DNA of 64,000 bases from Candidatus Aenigmatarchaeota archaeon (GCA_016181005.1 JACPAE010000002.1:1-64000); one strand, 5' to 3'. Positions 18,809 through 28,232 are shown, counted from the first letter of the stretch. Translations and numbers: made by a program. The notes: generated by a model not told the origin, from the letters alone.

Positions 18809-19381
18809 ATGATACTGTCTGACAGGGAAATCAAGAAATATATAGATTCGGGAAACCTGAAAATCGATGGCATGGAGAATCCAGATGTTCAGATACAGCC
18901 ATCGGGCGTTGACTTGAGGCTGGGAAATGAGTTCCGAGTGTTCAAGGTTATTTCAGTGCCTTACATAGACCCTAAGCATCCTATCGAGAATTATACAGAA
19001 CTGATTAGAATAGAGGATAATCAGCCGTTCGTTATACATCCGGGCGAGTTTGTTTTGGCGTCTGTTAAAGAATACATTAAAATACCTGATGAGTTAGTCG
19101 GGTTGATTGACGGCAGGTCAAGTCTAGGAAGACTGGGAATTAGTGTCCATACTACTTCTGCAGGAATAAATCCTGGGTGGGAGGGCATATTGGCGTTGGA
19201 AGTTGCAAACATAGGAAAGATGCCTATTGCTCTTTATCCAGGCATGAGGGTCGCCAAATTGACTCTTGCTAAATTAACGTCACCTCCTGAAAGGCCTTAC
19301 GGTAAAAGAGGGGACGAAAAGTACCACAAGCAGGAAGGGTCTGAGGAGAGCAAGATTTTCAAAGATTTTAGGTGGAAGTAA
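18809..19381 (+). CDS. dcd: dCTP deaminase
   Basis: IQPSGVDLRLGNEFRVF...DGRSSLGRLGISVHTTSAGINPGWEG. Confidence 0.92.
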   Translation: MILSDREIKKYIDSGNLKIDGMENPDVQIQPSGVDLRLGNEFRVFKVISVPYIDPKHPIENYTELIRIEDNQPFVIHPGEFVLASVKEYIKIPDELVGLIDGRSSLGRLGISVHTTSAGINPGWEGILALEVANIGKMPIALYPGMRVAKLTLAKLTSPPERPYGKRGDEKYHKQEGSEESKIFKDFRWK

Positions 19382-19414
19382 TATTTATAAACCGAAAAGT
19401 CATTTCTAACATAT

Positions 19415-20398
19415 ATGAAAGAGTATGATGTTTTTGGAATTGGCTCTGCTTTGGTCGACCTTTTAATTCTGGTAGAAGAGGAAAAGTTGAAAGACCTTAA
19501 TTTGGAAAAGGGCTATACGCATCCTATAGACGAGGACAGATCGAAGGAATTAATGGGAAAAATAAAAGGCCATGATGTAAAGATAATTCCCGGCGGCTCT
19601 TCAGCGAATGTAATGGCTGCAATCTCAGTCTTGGGCGGGAAGGTTGTTTTTTGCGGTAAAGTCGGTAATGACGAACATGGTCGTTTATATGAAAAGGCCA
19701 TGACAGAAAATAACATCAAATCTTATATCGCAAAAGAAGAAAAATTGACAGGTCATGCGATAACTTTTATAACACCTGATTCTGAAAGGACGATGGCTAC
19801 TTATAAAGGCGCATCATTATTCCTGGCAAAGGAGGATATTCTTGAAGAAGACGTCAAGAAAAGCAAGTTTCTTCATATTGAAGGATATCAATTGGAAGAT
19901 CCGCAGTTAAGAGAAACTGCATTGCATGCTATGAATATTGCGAAGAATAGCGATACAAAGATATCTATTGATTTGGCCGATGCAGGACTTGTGAAAAGAA
20001 ACTTGGATGATATAAGAAAGATAGTGAAGGACTATGCCGATGTAGTTTTTGCGAATGAGCTAGAGGCTGAAGCTTTCACTGAAATGAAGGATGAGGAAAA
20101 GGCGGTGGAAGAACTTTCAAAGTTTGCAGATATAGCTATTGTCAAGCTTGGTGAAAGAGGGTCTCTGATAAGAGGGAAGGGGCAGACTATAAGGATAGAC
20201 GTTGTTCCCACGAACGCTGTAGATACTACAGGCGCGGGCGATGTTTATGCTGCTGGGTTTTTGCATGGTTTATGCAACGGATTTTCTTTGGCGCAAACTG
20301 GAAACATGGCGTCTTACATTGCTTCGAAAATAGTTTCTCAGATTGGTGCACGATTGGATAGCACCGTAAGAGAAGATTTAACGCTCAAATTCTTATAA
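19415..20398 (+). CDS. PfkB family carbohydrate/adenosine kinase
   Basis: IIPGGSSANVMAAISVLGG...VDTTGAGDVYAAGFLHGL. Confidence 0.92.
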   Translation: MKEYDVFGIGSALVDLLILVEEEKLKDLNLEKGYTHPIDEDRSKELMGKIKGHDVKIIPGGSSANVMAAISVLGGKVVFCGKVGNDEHGRLYEKAMTENNIKSYIAKEEKLTGHAITFITPDSERTMATYKGASLFLAKEDILEEDVKKSKFLHIEGYQLEDPQLRETALHAMNIAKNSDTKISIDLADAGLVKRNLDDIRKIVKDYADVVFANELEAEAFTEMKDEEKAVEELSKFADIAIVKLGERGSLIRGKGQTIRIDVVPTNAVDTTGAGDVYAAGFLHGLCNGFSLAQTGNMASYIASKIVSQIGARLDSTVREDLTLKFL

Positions 20399-20419
20399 AT
20401 CCAAGTTCTATAGAAACTA

Positions 20420-21691
20420 GTGACGAATGTGGATGCAGGAGAAAATTACGAAGTAAAAGATTTGAATTTGGCTGAACAAGGAAGGAAGAATATAGAATGG
20501 GCAGAATCACAGATGGCTGCTCTGCTTAATGTCAGGGAAAGATTTGCGAAGGAAAGGCCGTTTGAAGGAATAAGAATAGGCGCTGCATTGCACCCGACGA
20601 AAGAAACCGCTGTTTTGGTGAGAACATTGGTGGCAGGCGGGGCAGATGTTGCACTTTGCGCCTCTAATCCCTTGAGTACGCAGGACGATGTTGTTGCTGC
20701 ACTGGCTAAAGAGGGCGTGAAAGTATGGGCTTACAAAGGAGAGACGAAGGAAGATTATTACCGCTATTTGACAAATGTGATTAAGACCCAGCCCAATTAT
20801 ACAATTGACGATGGTTGTGACTTGGTCTTTGAGATACATAACAAGCATCCTGAACTTATTTCGGACATTATTGCAGGGGCTGAAGAAACAACTACAGGTG
20901 TTATAAGATTGAAGGCTATGGAAAACGGCAATGCCTTGAAATATCCGATGTTTGCTGTCAATGACTTGAAAACAAAGCATATGTTTGATAATTTCCTGGG
21001 AACAGGTCAATCGACTATTGACGGAATCTTAAGAGCTACGTCTGTTCTTTTAGCTGGGAAGAATTTTGTTGTGTGCGGTTATGGCAATTGCGGTAGAGGG
21101 ATTGCATTAAGAGCAAGGGGAATGGACTCCAATGTCATAGTTTGCGAGATAGATCCTGTCAGGGCTTTGCAAGCCGCGCATGATGGCTACAAGGTAATGC
21201 CGTTGGCAGAAGCTGCTACAATTGGTGATATTTTTGTAACCGCCACGGGCAACAAACATGTGATAAGGACCGAACATATGAAGACAATGAAGAATGGTGC
21301 TATACTTGCCAATTCCGGGCATTTTGATGTTGAGATAGATGTTGCTGGATTGGAAGGAATGGGAAAAAAGGAAAATGTGAGGCCATTTCTGGACAGGTAC
21401 GTATTGGGTGGTGGAAAAAATATTTATTTGATAGGTGAAGGGCGGCTCTGCAATTTGGTAGCAGCCGAAGGACATCCTAGCATTGTTATGGCGCAAAGTT
21501 TTTGCGGACAGGCTTTGGCTGCCGAATATGCTGTGAAGAATCGAGGCAAGCTGCCAGTTCAAGTCATCAACGTACCAGAAGCGATTGACAATGAAATTGC
21601 TGTATTGCAGTTGGATGCGCTAGGTGTTAGGAAGGACACGTTGACGGAAGACCAAGAAAGATATTTGAAAAGTTGGGAAGAAGGGACTTGA
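20420..21691 (+). CDS. ahcY: adenosylhomocysteinase
   Basis: Alignable to SAHH throughout; LLAGKNFVVCGYGNCGRGIALRARGM NAD-binding motif; GTG start. Confidence 0.96.
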   Translation: MTNVDAGENYEVKDLNLAEQGRKNIEWAESQMAALLNVRERFAKERPFEGIRIGAALHPTKETAVLVRTLVAGGADVALCASNPLSTQDDVVAALAKEGVKVWAYKGETKEDYYRYLTNVIKTQPNYTIDDGCDLVFEIHNKHPELISDIIAGAEETTTGVIRLKAMENGNALKYPMFAVNDLKTKHMFDNFLGTGQSTIDGILRATSVLLAGKNFVVCGYGNCGRGIALRARGMDSNVIVCEIDPVRALQAAHDGYKVMPLAEAATIGDIFVTATGNKHVIRTEHMKTMKNGAILANSGHFDVEIDVAGLEGMGKKENVRPFLDRYVLGGGKNIYLIGEGRLCNLVAAEGHPSIVMAQSFCGQALAAEYAVKNRGKLPVQVINVPEAIDNEIAVLQLDALGVRKDTLTEDQERYLKSWEEGT

Positions 21692-21712
21692 TTCATTTAC
21701 TATCATAAATCA

Positions 21713-23473
21713 TTAGCTTACTATCCTGTCGCCCGACGGCAATTCTATCGGATTGTCATACTTGTACTCTATCCCAAGCTTCATGCACATCTCGGCTTTT
21801 GCCAATTCGGAGCCGACGAAAGCCGCGTGGTCGGTTCTTGAAATCAGCTTGAAGTGCTTTATCTTGTACATCAGCTCTTTGGCTGTTTTCCCATCTGCTT
21901 CAAACAGCAAGTCTCCGGTCTTCAGATCCTGAAGCTTGACCTTTATGGAGCCGTCTATCACGGCAATGTTGACAACCCCGCGCGGATCGGAATCAATCTC
22001 AGGGTCAAAGTACATCCTCACCTGCTTGTCGTAAACCTGCTCCTTCAGCAACTTCTCTACGGTCTCCCAGTCTCTTTGATAGATGTGTGCAGACTCTGAT
22101 TCGATTATGATGTAACCTGGACTGTAGCCGGTTTCCTTGGCAACTTTTCCCAGAAGCTTTGTTATGCCATAAAAGTTGAAGAACCAAGCCTGTGCAATGT
22201 CATGGCTTCGAACGAAAACATGAAGATCAACCTTTTCATTCCTGACTGAAAACGAGAACTTGAAAAGACATGGCCTGCCACTTTCCAGCCTGCTATGGTA
22301 TCTTGCGTCCCAGAGCACAACCTCCTTGTCCAAATCCACTGCCTTCCTTTTTATCCTGTCGACGACATTTGCAATCTGGTCGGTTACAGGAATCAAACCT
22401 TCAATCAGAATTTCTATTTTCTTCTCATCCGGCAAACCGCTCTCATCAACCTTCATTATCAGTTCATGCGTCGCATCATTATTGAGCTTGGAGTTCACAA
22501 CCAGGAAACTTTTTGCGGCCTCATAGCCGCCCTTTGCGAAGAGCTTGCTGACAGTGTTCTCGACCTCCTCCGGCCTTGGAAACGCATACATCAACTCTGC
22601 ATAAAGATAAGAATAGTCCCTCGGCCTTTCGAACTTGACAATTCCCGGGAAGATTTTTTTCCTGTAAGTTTCGGGGGAAAATTGCGTCGCAAAATAATTC
22701 TCCAAGCTCTCCTTTGATATCCCAAGAGCCTTTGTGTTCAACAGCCATTCAGGCAAAATTATATTCTCCGGATCTTCGTTCTCAATCACGACTACCGGCC
22801 CACGTATTTCCTTCACATCCTCGCTGCCGGTGTCTATCGGCGTCTTCTGGCCGTACTTCCATATGTGGTAAAGCAGGGAAAGAAATGCATCAGCCCCTTT
22901 CTTTTCCCGTATCGGATAGGAATATCCCTCTGACGGGAACGTCTCCGGGGCCTTGACGACAAACTCGGGAAACTTGACTGGCTCCATGTATGCTCCGTCT
23001 GGAGATCTCGGAAGGGAATCCAACTCCAACTGCTGCTGGTTGCTGGACTCGTGCAATTGGACATTCTTCAAAATTACAGGAATCACAGAACCGTCGATCT
23101 CTTCTACCAGCTTGAACGGCGTATTCACTATCTGCTTCTGCCCGTCTATCCCGCTTTTCCACAGCTCCAGCAAGGCATTCTTGCCGGCAAGCCCTATGTT
23201 AGTGTTGCTGAGCTTGTCGGGCCCCCATACCACCACATGCCTGATTTGCGGATTTAATGCAAGGTTGTAGAGGGCTACGTTGACGCCGAAAGGCGAGCGT
23301 AGGTTCCCTATAATCGCGAATTTTTCCTTGAATTCCGGATGGAAATTCAGTATCCTTTCCACATCCTGCCAGACAATGCATAAAGCCAGGGAGCTCTTTG
23401 GGTTCCCGACGACTACTGGGAATTCCGAATGCTTGTAAAGCTCCAGACCGTTCACTAGAGTTGTGTAAGCCAT
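21713..23473 (-). CDS. multidomain protein: N-terminal MtrA/DUF4346-like domain and C-terminal thymidylate-synthase-like domain
   Basis: VVVGNPKSSLALCIV...FAIIGNLRSPFGVNVALYNLALNPQIRHVVVWGPD; ESGRPCLFKFSFSVRNEKVDLHVFVRSHDIAQAWFFNFYGITKLLGKVAKETG; start taken at MAYTTLVNGLELYKH. Confidence 0.75.
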   Translation of the reverse strand: MAYTTLVNGLELYKHSEFPVVVGNPKSSLALCIVWQDVERILNFHPEFKEKFAIIGNLRSPFGVNVALYNLALNPQIRHVVVWGPDKLSNTNIGLAGKNALLELWKSGIDGQKQIVNTPFKLVEEIDGSVIPVILKNVQLHESSNQQQLELDSLPRSPDGAYMEPVKFPEFVVKAPETFPSEGYSYPIREKKGADAFLSLLYHIWKYGQKTPIDTGSEDVKEIRGPVVVIENEDPENIILPEWLLNTKALGISKESLENYFATQFSPETYRKKIFPGIVKFERPRDYSYLYAELMYAFPRPEEVENTVSKLFAKGGYEAAKSFLVVNSKLNNDATHELIMKVDESGLPDEKKIEILIEGLIPVTDQIANVVDRIKRKAVDLDKEVVLWDARYHSRLESGRPCLFKFSFSVRNEKVDLHVFVRSHDIAQAWFFNFYGITKLLGKVAKETGYSPGYIIIESESAHIYQRDWETVEKLLKEQVYDKQVRMYFDPEIDSDPRGVVNIAVIDGSIKVKLQDLKTGDLLFEADGKTAKELMYKIKHFKLISRTDHAAFVGSELAKAEMCMKLGIEYKYDNPIELPSGDRIVS

Positions 23474-23562
23474 AACACCTAAGAAATGGTTTATTTTAAA
23501 ATTTATAACCGTTTTTAACGGCATGGTATAAACTAAAAAATCCAATAATTGTCAGTGAGCCT

Positions 23563-23928
23563 ATGGGAGAAATAAGGGAAAAAATGAAAATCAGAGACAA
23601 GGAGATTGAGACTATTGTGGATACCGGATCTGACCATGTTGTTATCAACGAGGGCTTGCTTGAAGAAATAGGCTTGAAACCTGTCAAAAAAGAGACTGCC
23701 TCTTTTGCGGATGAATCTCGAAGAGAAGTGAATGTCTATTTGGAAGATATTGAAATCAGAAATCACAAGATACCTGCTGTTGTTATTGTTGGCGGCAGGA
23801 AGAATTTGCTTGGCCGAAATGTACTGCAACAACTCGGCGCTAAAATAGACCAAGTTTCAGACACAATTACCTATACTAGGCATCCTACTGGATTAATTGA
23901 AATACCGGCTGTAGAGCTGGAAGGTTAA
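23563..23928 (+). CDS. retropepsin-like aspartic protease domain protein
   Basis: ETIVDTGSDHVVINEGLLEEIGL...GGRKNLLGRNVLQQLGAKID. Confidence 0.82.
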   Translation: MGEIREKMKIRDKEIETIVDTGSDHVVINEGLLEEIGLKPVKKETASFADESRREVNVYLEDIEIRNHKIPAVVIVGGRKNLLGRNVLQQLGAKIDQVSDTITYTRHPTGLIEIPAVELEG

Positions 23929-23960
23929 TTCTCCTACTAAGAAAAATATAAAGTGATAGT

Positions 23961-24059
23961 ATGGTTATGGAAAAAGTTGTGAAGCTGGCCAAGAAATTCA
24001 TAAAGGAAGATAGAGAATTTCTTAGAAAGCTTGCTGAAGAGCACAAATACTTGAAATAA
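23961..24059 (+). CDS. putative 32-aa microprotein
   Basis: MVMEKVVKLAKKFIKEDREFLRKLAEEHKYLK between two genes; no other evidence. Confidence 0.4.
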   Translation: MVMEKVVKLAKKFIKEDREFLRKLAEEHKYLK

Positions 24060-24599
24060 TTAAATCTGTTTCTCTTTGCCGTCGGTAGTAATTCTCCCAC
24101 CCTGCCACTGTCCCTTATAGCTATTGACATTGCCTTCAACAAGATGGAACTGCGCGTGCACAATCCTTGCGCCCATCTCCAAAGTCACGGGAACGGGACC
24201 GTCGTTCTTTATCGCAAATGTCAACTCTCCCCTGTATCCGGGAGCGACATTGCCTGTCCTTATGTGGAGTCCTGACCTGAATGTGGTGGTCCGAGGCTTG
24301 AAGTTTATTGTTATATTCTCAGGTGTGTTCACCTTCTCGATGGTTTTTGCAAGGTAGAACTCCCCGGGATTTATGGTATGCGAGTGTTTTGTGCCGTTGT
24401 CGAACTTTGCAACGCTTTCTATGTCAGGCGTTTCCCTCTCCGTGACGCCAATAAATGCCCTGCCCTTTATCCTGTAGAGCTCCCCCAGTCTAAGGTCGAA
24501 ACCTGCGCCCTCTGGATTTGAAAGCTCCCTTTCGGAAAGGTTTTCCACCAGCTTCTGCTCCTTGACCATCTTAAGTAGGATGTCAGTGCCAAGAATCAT
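24060..24599 (-). CDS. dCTP deaminase/dUTPase-family protein (second Dcd-like gene)
   Basis: NPEGAGFDLRLGELYRIKG...FKPRTTTFRSGLHIRTGNVAPGYRGELTFAIKN. Confidence 0.85.
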   Translation of the reverse strand: MILGTDILLKMVKEQKLVENLSERELSNPEGAGFDLRLGELYRIKGRAFIGVTERETPDIESVAKFDNGTKHSHTINPGEFYLAKTIEKVNTPENITINFKPRTTTFRSGLHIRTGNVAPGYRGELTFAIKNDGPVPVTLEMGARIVHAQFHLVEGNVNSYKGQWQGGRITTDGKEKQI

Positions 24600-24653
24600 G
24601 TTTCTAATTTTGAAAATATTCTATTTAAGCTTGAAACAATAACAGACATTTAT

Positions 24654-25554
24654 ATGGATAATGGCCACGGTTATTCGATTGGGGAATTAAACGGTGCTCT
24701 GCTGTCTGATACAAAAAGGACTTCAAATGGTCCCGCTTATCTTAGAAATTACAAAGGTGTTTTTGTAGATGGTGCGTTAGAAGATTACAGACTTGCAAAA
24801 CTGTCGATACTTCTTGAAAATCCGCGAGAAACGTTGCCTGACCTTGAAGAACGAGTGCAACGCAGGATGGCAGCTTTAGATGGAGATAGACCACAACTTA
24901 CTGATGAAACTTACTCAGGATTATCCAAAATGGCTGGAAGGTATGCTTGGACCCTAAAGGAAAGATTTAGTTCTCGACGATTAAGCTCTTTATTAAGAGA
25001 AGGCGAATTTGAGGATTTGGTAGAGGAAAGCGTACTGAAAGCATTGAACGGTATTGTGATATACAAACCTACTTCTCCCTTTTTCTAGCTGGTTCTATAG
25101 AATAATTCGGAATGCTTTGTCCGATTTATTAAGGGTGGAAGTGCTGCATAAGCCTGTAAAAAGATTCTCTGAAATGTTTCCAGATATTGCAATGGAGGTA
25201 GAGGAGAGCTTAGATGTGGCTTCTGAAAGGACAGGTTATAATTTTAGACCATATATGCGTGATCCACTTGTTACAGTGGTTGGCAATGAAGTTATAACTG
25301 CTATAAATGAAGGTTATCAGCTTTTGACACCTGATCAGCAAACTGCTTTGGCGTATGTGGCACACGAAACTCCTTATAATGTTATAGCTGCTTTAATGGG
25401 AAAATCAGAGGTGAATATCAAAGTTATAGTCCATCGTGCTAGAGCTGCTATGGGTGCTTATCTTGCACTATCAGGTGTCGATTTACCGAGAAGGTATTTG
25501 GATAGGATGATAGATAGGGAAAGGAGAACAGCTCAAATTAAGCTAAATTTATGA
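24654..25554 (+). pseudogene. ECF-sigma-like protein gene split by a +1 frameshift at CCCTTTTTCTAGC (25077-25089)
   Basis: FEDLVEESVLKALNGIVIYKPTSPFF | SWFYRIIRNALSDLLR (sigma region 2-like) and LTPDQQTALAYVAHETPYNVIAALMGKSEVNIKVIVHRARAAMGAYL (region 4-like). Confidence 0.7.
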
Positions 25555-26115
25555 AATCTGGCCTATGAATTCCTCTACCTTCTTCTGAAACTCTTCCAGA
25601 TTACCGTCGTTCTCAAGGACAACGTCGGCCAACTCCATGCATCGCCTTACATGCTGGCCGTACTCCGGCTGGTCATTGCCCTGGTCGCGCTCGTCAAGCA
25701 CAAGAAACTCCTCCCACTTTGTGGGATCCAGCTCCCTCGCTCTGCTTAGAACACGCTGGAACCTGAGATCCTGGGGCGCGTCTATACCTATAAGCACAAA
25801 GCTGTCGCCGAACTGTTCTTTAAAGAACTCTACTTCGCCAGGATTCCTTATGCCGTCTATAATCTTCACCCGGTCCCTCTTCTTCATTAAATCGACTGCG
25901 ATCTTGGCCAGGACATGGCCGCCGTACTTCTGCCTCAGCTCGTCCCCCAAGTTCTGCGTTATCTTGCGCGTCACCCTTATTTTCTTTTTCTTCAGAGGGG
26001 CTGTCTCGATCAGGTCGGAGAGCCTCACGGATTTGACGTTGAACTTCTTTTCCAGCATGTCGCGGACTATATCCTTCCCAGCGCCTATTGTACCGGTCAG
26101 CCCTATGACTTTCAT
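25549..26115 (-). CDS. P-loop nucleotide kinase (dephospho-CoA kinase/AAA kinase-like)
   Basis: MKVIGLTGTIGAGKDIVRDML...IIDGIRNPGEVEFFKEQF. Confidence 0.85.
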   Translation of the reverse strand: MKVIGLTGTIGAGKDIVRDMLEKKFNVKSVRLSDLIETAPLKKKKIRVTRKITQNLGDELRQKYGGHVLAKIAVDLMKKRDRVKIIDGIRNPGEVEFFKEQFGDSFVLIGIDAPQDLRFQRVLSRARELDPTKWEEFLVLDERDQGNDQPEYGQHVRRCMELADVVLENDGNLEEFQKKVEEFIGQIS

Positions 26116-26217
26116 AATTTACATTATAATTTGGTGTGCAAAGGATAAAAATAAGTTGTTATCCATGCCGGACACGGCAATTTAAAAGTTTTTAAACATA
26201 CGATTAAAAGTGATTCT

Positions 26218-26733
26218 ATGGCTGCGTTGAGACCAGGAAGATCAATGAGGAGAATAGAGAGGCCGTGGACAAGATATTCGTCCAAGAAGACGAAGAGCTA
26301 CATACCTACCCTGCCGGGCACAAAGATACACGTGTTCAACATGGGTGAACAGAATCCTGATTACGACGTCACTCTTAATCTCGTTGCAGAAAGACCAGTG
26401 CAGATAAGGGACAACGCGCTTGAGGCTGCAAGGGTTGTGGCGCAAAAGTTCATCGAGGCAAAGCTTCCGAAGGGCTATTTCATGAAATTCCTGTTATATC
26501 CGTATCAGGTGATAAGAGAAAAGCCTCTGGCGCAGGGTGCGGGCGCTGACAGGTATTCAATGGGCATGAAGCTCGCATTCGGCAAGCCGACGAGCAGGGC
26601 TGTGCAGGTCAAGCAAGGGCAGACGATAGTTAGGATGAAGACGTTCAAGAGTAACATTGTCATTGCAAAGCAGGCATTGAAAAGAGCAGCAGGGAAACTC
26701 CCGACACCTACGAGAATAGTTGTTGAGGAATAA
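26218..26733 (+). CDS. rpl10e: 50S ribosomal protein L16/L10e (archaeal L10e)
   Basis: MAALRPGRSMRRIERPWTRYSSKKTKSYIPTLPGTKIHVFNMG...LLYPYQVIREKPLAQGAGADRYSMGMKLAFGKP. Confidence 0.97.
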   Translation: MAALRPGRSMRRIERPWTRYSSKKTKSYIPTLPGTKIHVFNMGEQNPDYDVTLNLVAERPVQIRDNALEAARVVAQKFIEAKLPKGYFMKFLLYPYQVIREKPLAQGAGADRYSMGMKLAFGKPTSRAVQVKQGQTIVRMKTFKSNIVIAKQALKRAAGKLPTPTRIVVEE

Positions 26734-26734
26734 G

Positions 26735-27049
26735 ATGGAAGTCAAGATAGGCAAGCTGTCAGATTTCCCAGAAGGCAAGATGAAAAAGGTTTTTGCACAG
26801 GGCAAGGAACTGCTTGTTGTGAATATTGGCGGGAATCTTTATTCTATTGACGACATTTGCACGCACGAGGAATGCTCCTTGGCCGACGGTTTTCTAAGGG
26901 AAGAAGTTGTTACATGTCCGTGCCATTTGGCACAGTTTAATGTGAAAACCGGTGCTGTAGTGCAGAGACCGGCGACTGGCGCCGACATAGAATCTGAGCC
27001 AACTTTCAAGATAACAGTTAAAGGCGAAGAAGTTTTTGCCGAAGTTTAA
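26735..27049 (+). CDS. Rieske [2Fe-2S] ferredoxin-like protein
   Basis: CTHEECSLADGFLREEVVTCPCHLAQFNVKTG (CxH...CxxH). Confidence 0.95.
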   Translation: MEVKIGKLSDFPEGKMKKVFAQGKELLVVNIGGNLYSIDDICTHEECSLADGFLREEVVTCPCHLAQFNVKTGAVVQRPATGADIESEPTFKITVKGEEVFAEV

Positions 27050-27059
27050 TCATTAAGAA

Positions 27060-27144
27060 AGCCCCAGTCGAGAATTGCACTCGAGACCTTTTGCTTACCA
27101 TGCAAACGCTCTTTATCATATTATACTGACTGAGCTACTGGGGC
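27060..27144 (-). tRNA. tRNA-Thr(GGU) with a D-loop insertion (20-nt D-loop)
   Basis: Acceptor GCCCCAG/CTGGGGC, U73; anticodon stem TTTGC/GCAAA, loop ATGGTAA; D-loop AGTCAGTATAATATGATAAA. Confidence 0.85.
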
Positions 27145-27178
27145 TAAGCTTTAACTTTAGATAAGAATAATATTTATT

Positions 27179-27520
27179 ATGGAAATACTTAAGAAAGCAA
27201 AAGTTTCAGTCAATGGCAAATTTGAAGAAGTAGAGGCAGTTATAGATACTGGCGCTGACAGGACTATGATAAGCGAAGAGGTTTTGCTGAGAATAGGTGC
27301 GATTCATATAAAAAACATATCAGTGCACTCGATGGGTGAATATAGAGATACAAAGCCGTTATATGGTGCAGCTGTAGAAATTGATGGTTGTGAATTTCCA
27401 TTATGGTTGATTGGAGGTAAGAAGAATATAATAGGGCACGATTTCTTACAGTTGGCCAAAGCCGTTATAAACGAGGAGAATGGGGAAGTGAAACTCACTA
27501 AGAATTGGGTTGAGATGTAG
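27179..27520 (+). CDS. retropepsin-like aspartic protease domain protein (second copy)
   Basis: EAVIDTGADRTMISEEVLLRIGA...GGKKNIIGHDFLQLAKAVIN. Confidence 0.82.
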   Translation: MEILKKAKVSVNGKFEEVEAVIDTGADRTMISEEVLLRIGAIHIKNISVHSMGEYRDTKPLYGAAVEIDGCEFPLWLIGGKKNIIGHDFLQLAKAVINEENGEVKLTKNWVEM

Positions 27521-28201
27521 TTATCCAACAACAGTACCATTATGTTGCCCATTGACAGCTTTAATTATTTCACGAGGGTTGTTACCATCAATCAGAACCG
27601 TCCTTATCTTATGCTTTACAATCACGTTCGCCGCTTTCAGGTCGAAGAGCCTGTATTCGCCGGGCGTCTGGGAATTCTTTTTGATAATCTTCAAAAACTC
27701 TCCATAAGTTAGCTTGTCGTACTTTTTTGCATTCGGATTTGCTTTCGGATCGTCCGAGTAAACTCCAGCTACATTTGAGGCGTTGACAAGCAAATCCGCC
27801 TTTACTGCGCTGGCAAATACTGCCGCATCATGGTCGGTAGAAGAACCGGTGTCATGCCCTGCAGCAACAACAATCTTTCTTCCGAAATTCTTCTTTACTT
27901 CCTTCACTGCCTCCTTTAACGGCTTCCATCTTACAAAATAGGCATTTTTACCCAAGCCGGACACAAATGTAGACGCGTTAAGATGAGTAGACATTATGCC
28001 GATAAAATCCTGCTGGTCGCTGTCAGCACCCAACTCCCTGCCTACTTTCTGGTATTCGCGACAAACCTTGCCGCCTCCAACGATTACAATTAACTTGTGC
28101 TCTTTTGACAGCTCCTTAACAACATCTATGTATTTCTTGAAATGTTCTGCAGCTAACTCCTTCGTCAAAAGGGAACCGCCAAGAGAAATCACTATTTTCA
28201 T
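27521..28201 (-). CDS. pyrH: UMP kinase (archaeal type)
   Basis: MKIVISLGGSLL...IVGGGKVCREYQKVGRELGA...GHDTGSSTDHDAAVFA. Confidence 0.93.
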   Translation of the reverse strand: MKIVISLGGSLLTKELAAEHFKKYIDVVKELSKEHKLIVIVGGGKVCREYQKVGRELGADSDQQDFIGIMSTHLNASTFVSGLGKNAYFVRWKPLKEAVKEVKKNFGRKIVVAAGHDTGSSTDHDAAVFASAVKADLLVNASNVAGVYSDDPKANPNAKKYDKLTYGEFLKIIKKNSQTPGEYRLFDLKAANVIVKHKIRTVLIDGNNPREIIKAVNGQHNGTVVG

Positions 28202-28232
28202 ACTCTAATTTATAACACTATTTACTTATTGT

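Noticed and set aside
21854-23270. Multiple plus-strand and alternate-frame ORFs within the ThyA-like gene
   Set aside because: Overlap a strong 587-aa coding frame; no recognisable domains.
25070-25095. BHB intron in the sigma-like gene
   Set aside because: Only one extra nucleotide separates the frames; not compatible with an intron.
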